A DNA stretch of 64,000 nt, taken from the NCBI RefSeq assembly GCF_018614195.1, contig NZ_JAGGOT010000029.1, positions 310,001-374,000 on the forward strand, read 5' to 3'. A program made the translations under genes and the position numbers. Shown here piece after piece: positions 39,983 to 48,668 of the stretch. Position 1 is the first letter of the stretch; each line of letters opens with the position of its first letter. This DNA is from Streptomyces sp. ISL-43 (GTDB taxonomy: Bacteria; Actinomycetota; Actinomycetes; Streptomycetales; Streptomycetaceae). The notes beneath the pieces were generated by a model. The model saw only the letters and a program-made list of their open reading frames with translations, made no database searches and was not told where the DNA came from.

Positions 39983-41464
39983 ATGCCCGCCGAGACCCGC
40001 ACCCGCCCGATCGTTCCCGTCCTCGCGTTCTGCGGCGCGGTCGTCGCCGTCATGCAGACCCTGGTCGTCCCCCTCCTGCCGCACGTACCGGACCTGACGG
40101 GCAGCAGTCCGGCCGCCGTCGGCTGGCTCGTCACCGCCACCCTGCTCACCGGCGCGGTCTTCACTCCCGTGCTAGGCCGCGTCGGCGACATGTACGGCAA
40201 GCGCCGCGTGCTCCTCGCCTCGCTGGCCGTCCTCACCGCCGGATCCGTGCTGTGCGCGGTCACCTCCGACATCTCCGTCCTGATCGTCGGCCGCGCCCTC
40301 CAGGGGTCCGCGCTCGCCGTCATCCCGCTCGGCATCGGCATCATCCGCGACGAGCTCCCGCCCGAACGGGTCCTGCCCTCCATCGCCCTCATGAGCTCCA
40401 CCCTCGGGATCGGCGCCGCGATCGGACTCCCGGCCGCCGCCCTGGTCGTCGAGCACTTCGACTGGCACGCCATGTTCTGGGCCGCCGCCGCCCTCGGACT
40501 GCTCGACCTGCTCCTGGTGCTGTGGGCCGTTCCCGAATCGCCGACCCGCACCGCCGGCCGCTTCGACGTACCCGGCACCCTCGGCCTCGCCGCCACCCTC
40601 GTGGCGCTCCTGCTCGCGATCACCCAGGGCGCGGACTGGGGCTGGACCTCGCCGCGCACGCTCGGCCTGCTCGCCGCCGCCCCGGCCGTCGCGGTGCTCT
40701 GGGGCCGCCACGAACTGCGCACCGCGTCGCCGATGGTCGACCTGCGCGTGTCGGCCCGCCCCGCCGTCCTGCTCGCCAACCTCGCGGCCCTGTTCGTCGG
40801 ATTCGCCTTCTACGCGAACTCCCTGGCCACCGCGCAGATGGTGCAGGAGCCGGTGAGCACGGGCTACGGGCTCGGCGCCTCCATCGTGGTCAGCGGCCTG
40901 TGCCTGCTCCCCGGCGGCCTGGCCATGGTGGCGCTGTCCCCGGTCTCGGCCCGGCTCTCCGCCGCGTACGGCCCCCGGACCGCCCTGGCCCTCGGCGCGG
41001 CCGTCATGGCGCTCGGCTACGTCGTCCGGTTCTTCACCAGCCACGCCCTCGGGCCGATCGTGGCCGGCGCCACGGTGGTCGCCTGCGGGACCGCCCTCGC
41101 CTACTCGGCGCTGCCGGCGCTCGTCATGCGGGCCGTGCCGGCCACCCAGACCGGCGCCGCGAACGGCCTGAACACCCTCATGCGCTCGGTCGGCCAGGCC
41201 GGTTGCAGCGCCGTCGTCGCGGCCGTGCTCGCCCGCGTCACGCTCCCGGCGGGCGGACGCGACGCGCCTGCCCTGCACGCGTACCTGCTGATCTTCCTCA
41301 TCGCGGCCGGCACGGCGCTCGCCGCGCTGGTGGCAGCCCTCTTCCTGCCGTCGGCGCGGTCGACGCCGGTCGAGTCCGCCGGCTCCGCCGCGCCCGCCGG
41401 CTCGGCCCCGGCCGGTACGGTCGCGGTGACGAAGTCCGAGGCCGCCGCCCGGGAGAGCACATGA
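39983..41464 (+). CDS. MFS transporter (drug-efflux type)
   Basis: A 493-residue major-facilitator protein with probably 14 helices. Motif A is GRVGDMYGKRRVLL, and the motif C-like GIGAAIGLPAAALV lies in helix 5. Helices continue to ALHAYLLIFLIAAGTALAALVAALFL. I chose ATG 39983 (GGGGAGCG upstream) over a GTG at 39950, which falls inside the right arm of the dyad. The stop overlaps the TetR start (ATGA), so transporter and regulator are co-translated. Substrate unknown. Confidence 0.9.
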   Translation: MPAETRTRPIVPVLAFCGAVVAVMQTLVVPLLPHVPDLTGSSPAAVGWLVTATLLTGAVFTPVLGRVGDMYGKRRVLLASLAVLTAGSVLCAVTSDISVLIVGRALQGSALAVIPLGIGIIRDELPPERVLPSIALMSSTLGIGAAIGLPAAALVVEHFDWHAMFWAAAALGLLDLLLVLWAVPESPTRTAGRFDVPGTLGLAATLVALLLAITQGADWGWTSPRTLGLLAAAPAVAVLWGRHELRTASPMVDLRVSARPAVLLANLAALFVGFAFYANSLATAQMVQEPVSTGYGLGASIVVSGLCLLPGGLAMVALSPVSARLSAAYGPRTALALGAAVMALGYVVRFFTSHALGPIVAGATVVACGTALAYSALPALVMRAVPATQTGAANGLNTLMRSVGQAGCSAVVAAVLARVTLPAGGRDAPALHAYLLIFLIAAGTALAALVAALFLPSARSTPVESAGSAAPAGSAPAGTVAVTKSEAAAREST

Positions 41465-42102
41465 CCGCAGAGCACATGACCGCAGAGCACACGGGCACCG
41501 CCGGGGAATCCGGTACCGACACCGGTACCGGCCGCGACGCCATCGTGCGCGCCGCCCGCCGGGCGTTCACCCTGCGCCCCTACGCCGAGGTCACCCTGCG
41601 CGGTATCGCGGCCGACGCCGGCGTCAGCCCGTCGCTGATCGTGAAGCGGTTCGGCAGCAAGGAACGGCTGTTCAACACGGTCGCCGACTTCCAGCCCGCG
41701 GCCGACGCCCTGTTCGCGGCACGGGCGCCCGCGCTGGGCAGGCACCTCGTGCTGACCATGGTCCGGCTGCGCGACGAGCTCCGCGGGGACCCGCTGCTGC
41801 GCGTGGTCTTCTCCCTCGGCATGGACGACGAACGCACCCTTTTGCGCGCGCGGTTCCGCGAGCAGGTCACCACCCGCCTCGCCGGCTCCCTCACCGGGGC
41901 CGACCGGGAGCTTCGCGCCGAGCTGATCGCGGGCCAGCTGCTGGGTCTGGGGGCGACGCTGAGTCTGCACCGCCCCGATGGCGCGGGGACCCGTACGCCG
42001 CCGGAGCGGCTGGCGGACCTGTACGCGCCCGGGCTCCAGACGCTCATCGACGGTGACGTCGGGCAGCGTGATCCGAAGGAGCCGGTTAGCGTCGGGGGAT
42101 GA
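41461..42102 (+). CDS. TetR-family transcriptional regulator
   Basis: A 213-residue repressor-type protein. The DNA-binding head is IVRAARRAFTLRPYAEVTLRGIAADAGVSPSLIVKRFGSKERLF split around the recognition helix (residues about 27-72); the rest is a helical ligand-binding domain ending in LADLYAPGLQTLIDG. It starts at ATG 41461, overlapping the MFS stop. The first 15 bases are duplicated, giving MTAEHMTAEH and two in-frame ATGs. It probably represses its own operon through the nested dyad. Confidence 0.92.
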   Translation: MTAEHMTAEHTGTAGESGTDTGTGRDAIVRAARRAFTLRPYAEVTLRGIAADAGVSPSLIVKRFGSKERLFNTVADFQPAADALFAARAPALGRHLVLTMVRLRDELRGDPLLRVVFSLGMDDERTLLRARFREQVTTRLAGSLTGADRELRAELIAGQLLGLGATLSLHRPDGAGTRTPPERLADLYAPGLQTLIDGDVGQRDPKEPVSVGG

Positions 42103-42350
42103 GCACCGAACCGCGCACGTTCGAGATCCTGCTGGTGCCCGAGCACGTGGTGGACGGATCCGACGACGACGCCATCCGCTCGGCGGTCGTCGCGCCGACC
42201 GGCCAGAGCGGCGCCTCCGGCTACCCGCGCTATTCGGGGGACGGGATGGTGGCCGACATCGACCCCGTCACCCGAACGGTGCAAGCCATCCTCGTGGACG
42301 GCGCCGAACTCGACTACGGCCTCAAGCCCGTCCTGCGCCAGGGCTCCTGA
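42099..42350 (+). CDS. Small protein of the MFS/TetR operon, unknown
   Basis: An 83-residue soluble protein (FEILLVPEHVVDGSDDDAIRSAV; DGMVADIDPVTRTVQAILVDG) with no recognised domain. Its ATG overlaps the TGA of the TetR gene (ATGA), strong evidence that it is translated. The beta-rich pattern and operon position suggest an accessory or unrelated co-transcribed function. Confidence 0.72.
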   Translation: MSTEPRTFEILLVPEHVVDGSDDDAIRSAVVAPTGQSGASGYPRYSGDGMVADIDPVTRTVQAILVDGAELDYGLKPVLRQGS

Positions 42351-42413
42351 CCCGACGCGACCCGGCCCGAACCGGCGTGATGCGGCTGCGCCGGCCCGCC
42401 CGCCCGCCTGCCG

Positions 42414-43034
42414 CTACTCGAAGCGGGTGGTGTCGCCCGCGCCCCGGCGGACGATCTCGGCCTCGCCGCTGGAGAAGTCGATGACCGTGGTCGGCAGCGT
42501 CCCGCAGTCGCCGGAGTCGACCACCATGTCGACGACGTGGTCGAGCCGGTCCTTGATCTCCCAGCCCTGCGTCATCGGCTCGCTCTCGTCGGGCAGCAGC
42601 AGCGTGCTGGACAGCAGCGGCTCACCGAGCTCGGCCAGCAGGGACTGGACCACGACGTGGTCGGGGATGCGGACGCCGACCGTCTTCTTCTTCGGGTGCT
42701 GGAGCTGGCGCGGAACTTCCTTCGTCGCCGGGAGGATGAAGGTGTAGCTGCCCGGGGTGGACGCCTTGATCGCGCGGAAGACGTCGTTGTCGACGATCAC
42801 GAACTGGCCGAGCTGCGCGAAGTTCTCGCACACCAGGGTGAAGTGGTGCTTGTCGTCGAGCTGCCGGATCGACCGGATGCGGTCGACGCCCTCACGGTTG
42901 CCCATCTTGCAGCCCAGCGCGTAGCAGGAGTCCGTCGGATAGGCGACGAGCCCGCCGGAGCGGATGCTGTCGGCGATGCTGCCGATGGTGCGGGGCTGGG
43001 GGTTCTCGGGGTGTACGTCGAAGTACTTTGCCAT
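42414..43034 (-). CDS. YciO/Sua5/YrdC-domain protein (L-threonylcarbamoyladenylate synthase type)
   Basis: A 206-residue YrdC-fold protein of the YciO subgroup: GLVAYPTDSCYALGC (ATP/threonine-site strand), RIRSIRQLDDKHHFTLVCENFAQL, and PGSYTFILPATKEVPR, then TVGVRIPDHVV. YciO proteins share the fold that makes threonylcarbamoyl-AMP for tRNA t6A, but their activity is weaker or different. No ribosome-binding site is strong; the ATG at 43034 matches homologue N-termini (MAKYFDVHPENPQPR). Confidence 0.9.
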   Translation of the reverse strand: MAKYFDVHPENPQPRTIGSIADSIRSGGLVAYPTDSCYALGCKMGNREGVDRIRSIRQLDDKHHFTLVCENFAQLGQFVIVDNDVFRAIKASTPGSYTFILPATKEVPRQLQHPKKKTVGVRIPDHVVVQSLLAELGEPLLSSTLLLPDESEPMTQGWEIKDRLDHVVDMVVDSGDCGTLPTTVIDFSSGEAEIVRRGAGDTTRFE

Positions 43035-43103
43035 CCACCGAGCCTACGGGATCCGGGGTTCCGCTACCGGGCAGGTCGTCGGGTGGCGATCGCCCGCACG
43101 GAT

Positions 43104-43123
43104 AAGTGGCTGATTGTCCACTT
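43104..43123 (+). promoter_or_regulatory. AAGTGG-N8-CCACTT dyad between divergent genes
   Basis: Perfect 6-bp arms in the AT-rich space between yciO-like (minus) and yfhO-like (plus) genes, 70 bases from the former start. Confidence 0.3.
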
Positions 43124-43177
43124 TCTATAGCAATTTGGACCGCATGCGTTCGTGATTGCGATCATATTCCTAGCATC

Positions 43178-43251
43178 GGGTGCATGAATTTTTCGGCGGT
43201 GTACATAGGGTGCGTGAATCGGCGGCCTGTCCGTGGCCGATGAATCACGCA
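43178..43251 (+). promoter_or_regulatory. Repeated GGGTGCRTGAAT motifs upstream of the YfhO gene
   Basis: GGGTGCATGAAT at 43178-43189 and GGGTGCGTGAAT at 43208-43219 are direct copies 30 bp apart (11 of 12). An inverted TCACGCA at 43245-43251 pairs with TGCGTGA of the second. The cluster ends 16 bases before the ATG. Looks like a regulator-binding array. Confidence 0.4.
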
Positions 43252-43267
43252 CGAGGGTTTGCCACAC

Positions 43268-45859
43268 ATGACCGCCACGTCTCTCCCGCCTGCCGAAAGC
43301 CCCCTCCCCACGGGAGGCCGAAGAGGGGTTTGGGCCCAGGTCGGCGAGGTAAAGCGGAATGTCAGATTCCTTTCCGCTCTCGTGGCCGCATTCATATCCA
43401 TGGCCGCCTACAGCGCCGGCCTCGCCGCGCATGGCGTGTATCCCTTCGGCTCCATCCCGCGCGCCGACAACGACCTGCGCCACCAATACGTGCCCTTCCA
43501 CACCCATCTGTGGGACCTCCAGCACGGAAATGCCCAAGGCGACCTGCTCTTCAACTGGCAGAGCGGCTACGGCGTCGGGTTCCTCGGGGACTTCTTCACC
43601 TATCTCACCAATCCGTTCTCCTGGCTGGCCGGCGCCCTGCCCCGCGAGCACGCCGAGTTCTCCGTCTACCTGGTCAGCCTTTTCAGCATGGGCCTCGCCG
43701 CCGCCCTGATGACCGTCTTCCTCGGCCGGCTGCGCCCCGGCTCGCCGTGGCTGCGCGCCCTGCTCTCCGTCGGCTACGCCGTCTGCGGCTGGGGAGTCGC
43801 CGAAGGCACCATCGTCCCGATGTGGACGTGGGGCCTGGTCGCCATACCCATGCTCGGCATAGCCGCCGACTGGTGCCTGACCGGCCGCCACTGGGTCCTC
43901 GGCAGCCTCCTCGTCGCCCTCTGCTGGTTCGCCAACTTCTACACCGCCGCCATGGCCACCCTGGCCACCGCGCTCGTCTTCCTCGTACGGCTCCTGCTCG
44001 CCGACACCGACTGGCGCACCCGGGGCCGGGCGCTGTGGCGGGCCGCCACCATGACCGGCACCGGGCTGCTGCTCGCCGCCCCCGCCGTCCTGGTCTGCGC
44101 CCGGGCCAACCAGCGGTCCCAGCCCACCGAGCTGTACGTCGTCAGCGTGGACGCCGACCCGCTGACCTACCTCTCGATGCTCATACCGGGCACCCACCCC
44201 CGCTATCCCGCGCCCAACATCTACGCCGGGGTGCTCGTCCTCCTCCTCGTACTGACCCTGCCCTTCCAGTCGAAGGTCCGCGCCCGCGAACGCGCCGCCT
44301 GGTTCGCGCTCCTGCTCCTCACCGCGGTCACCTTCGTCCTCACCCCCACCGCCAAGCTCTGGCAGGGCGGGGCCCTCCCGCACGGAGCCCCCTTCCGCGA
44401 GTCCTTCGTCCTCAGCGGCATGCTCGCGATGGCCGCCTGGATCTGCCTCGCCCACATGCCCCGGCCCCGCGCCCTGCTCGGCGGCGCGGCCCTGCTGGCC
44501 CTGCTCGTCGCCGTCACCTACGACCTCCAGCCGGTCAACCGGTATGCCCTGACCGGCGTCCTGGTCGGCGGCGCCGTCACCACCGTCCTGCTCCTCGCCT
44601 ACGCGCGCGGCCTGCGCCGCCCCGCCCGCATGGGCGTCATGGTGCTGCTGGCCGTCTCGGTCTTCGCCGGCACCACGTACGCCGTCTACGGCAACGCCGT
44701 CGTCGACGACCCCCGCCGGCGCGGCCCCGTCCGCACCCAGACGATGACCACGCTCGGCGTGGACGCGTACCGGACCCTGCGGGAGCGGGAGGACTGGCCC
44801 GCCATCCGCTCCGACGCGGGACCCGAGGTCTTCGTCACCAACAACGACGCCATGCTGGTCGGCGGACAGGGCGGCGGCTACTACAGCAGCTACGTGAGCG
44901 TGGAGACCGCGCGCGGACTGCGCGGCCTCGGCCTCGGCCAGGCGATGGGCGGCCGCCACCTGTGGCCCGCCGACGACCCGGTCCTGCGGTCCCTGCTCGG
45001 CGTCGGCACCGTCCTGGAACCGGCCGGCGAGAACGGCGTCAGCGCACGCACGGTGCCCGCCCCGCCGCTCGTCACCCTCCGCCCGCCCGCCAGCGACCAG
45101 GCGTACGGGGCCCCCGAGGGCTCGGTCTGGGCCCGGCGCCACGCCGCCCTCGGCGCCAGGGTGTACACCGTGCCCGGGCTCTCGCGCACCGGCGGCCCCG
45201 ACGCGCCCGACACCGGGCGGGGCTTCGCCCTGCCCAGGGCCGAAGGCGAGGGCGATGAGCACTGGACCGCCTTCTCGTCGCGGTGCGCCCCGGGGGAGCG
45301 GGCCTTCCTCTACGCGCCCGACCTGTACGCCACCGTCCAGGTCCGGGGCACCGGCCACCGCGAGAGCCTCTTCGGCAAGCCGCCCGCCGTCAGCGCACCG
45401 CTCAAGGAACTGGGCACGGTCCCGCCCGACGGCCGCTTCGACTTCTCCGTCCGCGCCCCGAGGGACGGCCAGATCCTGCCGCCCGACGCGCTCGGCTGCC
45501 TGGACCCGGCCGCCTTCGACGCGGCCGTGGCCCGACTGAAGGCCACCGGAGCCACGGCCGTCACCGCGGGCGGTCACACCGTCGAGGCCCGGCTCCCCAA
45601 GGGCTCGACCGGCACGGCGGTGGTCGCCACCACCGCGTCCCCCGGGTGGACCTGCTCCGTCGACGGCGGCCCGGCCCGCGCCCCGGTCTCGTACCACGGG
45701 CTGCTGGGCGTCCCGCTGGGCGGTGCGGGCGCCGACCGGCTGTCGTGCTCCTACCTCCCCGAGGGCCTGAGCGCCGGCCTGGCCGGCACCGCCGCGGGCA
45801 CCCTGCTCATCGGCGGAGTCCTGGCCGCAGCGGCGTGGCGGCGGCGCCGCGAGCCGTGA
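43268..45859 (+). CDS. YfhO family membrane protein
   Basis: An 863-residue polytopic protein of the YfhO/GT-C-like family, probably with 12 or more N-terminal helices (for example FLSALVAAFISMAAYSAGLAAHGVYPFG; LLIALGIA-like stretches) and a large outer domain from about residue 480 to 830 with a last helix GLAGTAAGTLLIGGVLAAAAW. The first loop has the charged signature DNDLRHQYVPFHTHLWDL expected near the catalytic or lipid-substrate site, and FNWQSGYGVGFLGDFF follows. Relatives add sugars to teichoic acids or lipids. ATG 43268 is preferred; TTG 43259 has no support. Preceded by a repeated motif cluster. Confidence 0.85.
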   Translation: MTATSLPPAESPLPTGGRRGVWAQVGEVKRNVRFLSALVAAFISMAAYSAGLAAHGVYPFGSIPRADNDLRHQYVPFHTHLWDLQHGNAQGDLLFNWQSGYGVGFLGDFFTYLTNPFSWLAGALPREHAEFSVYLVSLFSMGLAAALMTVFLGRLRPGSPWLRALLSVGYAVCGWGVAEGTIVPMWTWGLVAIPMLGIAADWCLTGRHWVLGSLLVALCWFANFYTAAMATLATALVFLVRLLLADTDWRTRGRALWRAATMTGTGLLLAAPAVLVCARANQRSQPTELYVVSVDADPLTYLSMLIPGTHPRYPAPNIYAGVLVLLLVLTLPFQSKVRARERAAWFALLLLTAVTFVLTPTAKLWQGGALPHGAPFRESFVLSGMLAMAAWICLAHMPRPRALLGGAALLALLVAVTYDLQPVNRYALTGVLVGGAVTTVLLLAYARGLRRPARMGVMVLLAVSVFAGTTYAVYGNAVVDDPRRRGPVRTQTMTTLGVDAYRTLREREDWPAIRSDAGPEVFVTNNDAMLVGGQGGGYYSSYVSVETARGLRGLGLGQAMGGRHLWPADDPVLRSLLGVGTVLEPAGENGVSARTVPAPPLVTLRPPASDQAYGAPEGSVWARRHAALGARVYTVPGLSRTGGPDAPDTGRGFALPRAEGEGDEHWTAFSSRCAPGERAFLYAPDLYATVQVRGTGHRESLFGKPPAVSAPLKELGTVPPDGRFDFSVRAPRDGQILPPDALGCLDPAAFDAAVARLKATGATAVTAGGHTVEARLPKGSTGTAVVATTASPGWTCSVDGGPARAPVSYHGLLGVPLGGAGADRLSCSYLPEGLSAGLAGTAAGTLLIGGVLAAAAWRRRREP

Positions 45860-45915
45860 TCATTCCCAGGCCTTCGGCAGGGAACGGATTGTTTTGTGGG
45901 GCTGTCTAGTCTCAT

Positions 45916-47028
45916 GTGACTCTGACAAGCAACTCGCTCTTCGTCGCGGCCCTCTTCGCCACCGCCTTGGTGTTCGCGGTGTCCGTATGGCTGTGGCCGC
46001 GCCTCGCGCGGCAGGGATGGCGGCCGGTCCTGGGCCGGGCCGGCCTGGTCCTCACCATCCAGGTGCTGACCCTCTGCGCCATCGGCCTCGCGGCGAACCG
46101 CAGCTTCCTGATCTACGGGTCCTGGGCGGAGCTGGCCGGACGGGAGAAGGCACCGGTCCTCAGCGGGCAGGACGCGGGCGGTACTTCGGCGCTGAAGGTG
46201 ACCGGCCGGCAGAAGCCGTGGGTGCCGGGCGGTGAGAGCAGACACCTGGGCGGCGAGATCGAGAAAGTCATGATCCAGGGGGAGCGGTCCAAGATCGCCA
46301 CGCCAGCCTACGTCTACCTGCCGCCTGAGTACTTCCACAAGGGCAACGAGAACCGGGTCTTCCCGGCCGCCGTCGTCCTCACCGGCTTCCCCGGCACGGC
46401 GGAGAACCTGCTCAAGCCGCTGCCCTACCCGAAGACCGCGCTGAACCTGGTCAAGCAGAAGAAGATGAACCCGATGATCCTGGTGCTGATGCGGCCCACC
46501 GTCGCACCGCCGGTCAACACCCAGTGCGTCGACATACCGGGCGGGCCGCAGACCGAGACGTTCTTCGGCGCCGACCTCCCCAAGGCGCTGTCCGGCGCCT
46601 ACCGCATCGGCAACTCGCCCCGCGGCCTCGGCATCATGGGCGACTCCACCGGCGGATACTGCGCGCTGAAGATCGCACTGCAGCACCCGGAGACGTACGC
46701 GGCCGGCGTGGGGCTGTCCGCGGACTACGAGCCCGAGATCGACGAGGACTCCGGAGACCTCTTCCACGGCAACGAGGACGAGAAGAAGCGGTCCGACCTG
46801 CTGTGGAGCCTGGACCACCTGCCCCAGGGCAACAGCTCCTTCCTCGTCGCCACCTCGCTGCAGGGCGAGAGCAACTACCGTCCGACGCTGAAGTTCATCG
46901 AGAAGGTGAAGAGCCCCGCCCGGGTCTCCTCGATCACCCTCGACCACGGCGGACACAGCTTCAACACGTGGAACCGCGAGATCCCGCCGGCGCTGGAGTG
47001 GCTCAGCGGCCGCCTCGCCGCCGGATGA
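45916..47028 (+). CDS. Membrane-anchored esterase D / antigen 85-like hydrolase
   Basis: A 370-residue protein with two N-terminal helices (LFVAALFATALVFAVSVWLW; AGLVLTIQVLTLCAIGLAAN) and an esterase (PF00756) domain outside. The nucleophile is the Ser of GIMGDSTGGYCALK, with LTGFPGTAENLL giving the oxyanion region, and DHGGHSFNTW the catalytic His. The domain recalls antigen-85/esterase D acyltransferases, and several actinobacterial relatives act on cell-envelope lipids. It starts at GTG 45916, 57 bp after the YfhO gene on the same strand, so the pair may act together on envelope glycolipids. Confidence 0.85.
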   Translation: MTLTSNSLFVAALFATALVFAVSVWLWPRLARQGWRPVLGRAGLVLTIQVLTLCAIGLAANRSFLIYGSWAELAGREKAPVLSGQDAGGTSALKVTGRQKPWVPGGESRHLGGEIEKVMIQGERSKIATPAYVYLPPEYFHKGNENRVFPAAVVLTGFPGTAENLLKPLPYPKTALNLVKQKKMNPMILVLMRPTVAPPVNTQCVDIPGGPQTETFFGADLPKALSGAYRIGNSPRGLGIMGDSTGGYCALKIALQHPETYAAGVGLSADYEPEIDEDSGDLFHGNEDEKKRSDLLWSLDHLPQGNSSFLVATSLQGESNYRPTLKFIEKVKSPARVSSITLDHGGHSFNTWNREIPPALEWLSGRLAAG

Positions 47029-47036
47029 CGGGGAGT

Positions 47037-48395
47037 TCACCTCTCCTGGGCGGCCCGGTCCGGTGCGGGCGTGAGCGTGGCCGGTGTCGGGCCCGCCGGG
47101 CGGACCGTGATGCTGTACGCGGCCTTCTCCGGGACGGAGCGGAAGGTCAACGCGTGTGCGGGCAGCAGGTGTTCGAGCAGAACCGTCGACTCGCGCAGGG
47201 CGAACTGCAGCCCGAGGCAGGCGCGGGGCCCGATGCCGAAGGGCACGTACGCGCCGGAGAGGGTCGGACGGCCGCCCGGTGTCGTGAAGCGCGGCGGGTC
47301 GAAGCGTTCCGGGTCCGGCCACAGCACCGGGTCGCGGTGCGCGAGGTACGGGCAGACGAGCACATCGGTGCCCGCCTCGACGGCGTAGCCGGACAGGACG
47401 TCGTCCTCGACGGCGTGACGGGGCAGGATCCAGGCGGACGGGTACAGCCGCAGCGTCTCGCTGACCAGTGCCCGCACCGCCTCCCCGCGCTCCGGTGAGC
47501 CCGCGTCGCCGGCCGCGAGGGCCCGTTCGCGGGCCTCGGGATGCCGGTCCAGGAGCAGGTACAGCCAGGTCAGGGTGGAGGCCGTGGTCTCGTGACCGGC
47601 GACCAGCAGCGTGACCAGCTCGTCGCGGATCAGCCGGTCCGTGTACTCGGGCCGCTCGGTCGACGCCTCCACCAGCAGCTGCAGCAGACCCGGCCCGTCG
47701 GGACCGGCGGCGCCCCGGCGCGCGGCGGCGATGGCGTGTGCGGCCACGGAGTCGATCCTGGCCAGGTCGGCGGCCACGGCGTCCCCGGCGTCGGCGGAAT
47801 CGGCCGGCAGTGTCGGCAGCGCGGCCACCACGGCCGCGACGGCGGCCAGTTCGCCCTCGGTGTCCGCGTCGAGCGGGTAGCCGGTCAGGGAACGCCAGAT
47901 GGTGTCGAGGGCGAAGCGCCGCATTTCCTCGCCGACGTCCAGGACTTCCCCGGTACGGGCGTACGCGGCCCAGCGCGCGGCGGTGGCCCGCGCGGCCCCG
48001 GCGATCCGCTGCTCGTAACGGCGCATCCCGGTCCCGGTGAACTGGGACTGCAGGAGGCGCCGCTGCCGCTTCCAGGCCTCCCCGGTCGCCGCGAGCACAC
48101 CGTCGCCGATCAACAGGCGGGCACGGTGCGAGCGTTTGACGTAACGCTGCGGATGCTGCGCCAGCACGTGCTGGATCGCCTCAGGCGAGGTCACCAGGAC
48201 GGTCGGCCGGACCCCGGCCCCGCCGTCCGCCGGCCCGCCCCCGAGCCGGAACGCGCCGACTCCGCCGAGCCGCCCGCACACCTCGGCCAGCAGCTCGACC
48301 AGCTCGCCTCCCCCCGCGCTCCACCGCTCCACCACCGAGGGGTCCAGCTCGGGGACCGGCGGGAGGAGTCGTACGGCACCGGCTTCGACGGCCAT
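47037..48395 (-). CDS. Cytochrome P450, second
   Basis: A 452-residue P450 with AGHETT in the I-helix, ExxR in VSETLRLYPSAWILPRH and the haem loop FGIGPRACLG. The FGxGPRxCxG motif and the RLYP/PR-H segment place it nearer CYP102/CYP4-like or long actinobacterial P450s than the first P450 of this window. An ATG at 48395 with GGGGAAG upstream is chosen over an upstream in-frame ATG. It converges on the esterase gene with 8 bp between stops. No redox partner is adjacent. The 273-bp space up to the divergent ClC gene shows no clear motif. Confidence 0.9.
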   Translation of the reverse strand: MAVEAGAVRLLPPVPELDPSVVERWSAGGGELVELLAEVCGRLGGVGAFRLGGGPADGGAGVRPTVLVTSPEAIQHVLAQHPQRYVKRSHRARLLIGDGVLAATGEAWKRQRRLLQSQFTGTGMRRYEQRIAGAARATAARWAAYARTGEVLDVGEEMRRFALDTIWRSLTGYPLDADTEGELAAVAAVVAALPTLPADSADAGDAVAADLARIDSVAAHAIAAARRGAAGPDGPGLLQLLVEASTERPEYTDRLIRDELVTLLVAGHETTASTLTWLYLLLDRHPEARERALAAGDAGSPERGEAVRALVSETLRLYPSAWILPRHAVEDDVLSGYAVEAGTDVLVCPYLAHRDPVLWPDPERFDPPRFTTPGGRPTLSGAYVPFGIGPRACLGLQFALRESTVLLEHLLPAHALTFRSVPEKAAYSITVRPAGPTPATLTPAPDRAAQER

Positions 48396-48668
48396 CGGTC
48401 TTCCCCTGTTCGTCCACTGCGCGTGCTCCCGCCGGATCGGCGGCAGCACGGACCGTACCGGAACGGCCGCGCCCGATGGTCTGACTTCGGCCAGGCTCCG
48501 CACGCCCCGCGGGCGCCCGCCGCGCGGCCCCCGGCTGCGCCGATCGGGGGTGCCGACGGCCCGCCTCCAGGCCCCGGCGGGAAGCGGGCCGTTGGATGGG
48601 ACGGTCCGGGAGATCGCGGCCAGGGGCCGGGAGACGCGATCGGCGCGGCGCCGGCCCGAGGAGTCGAC

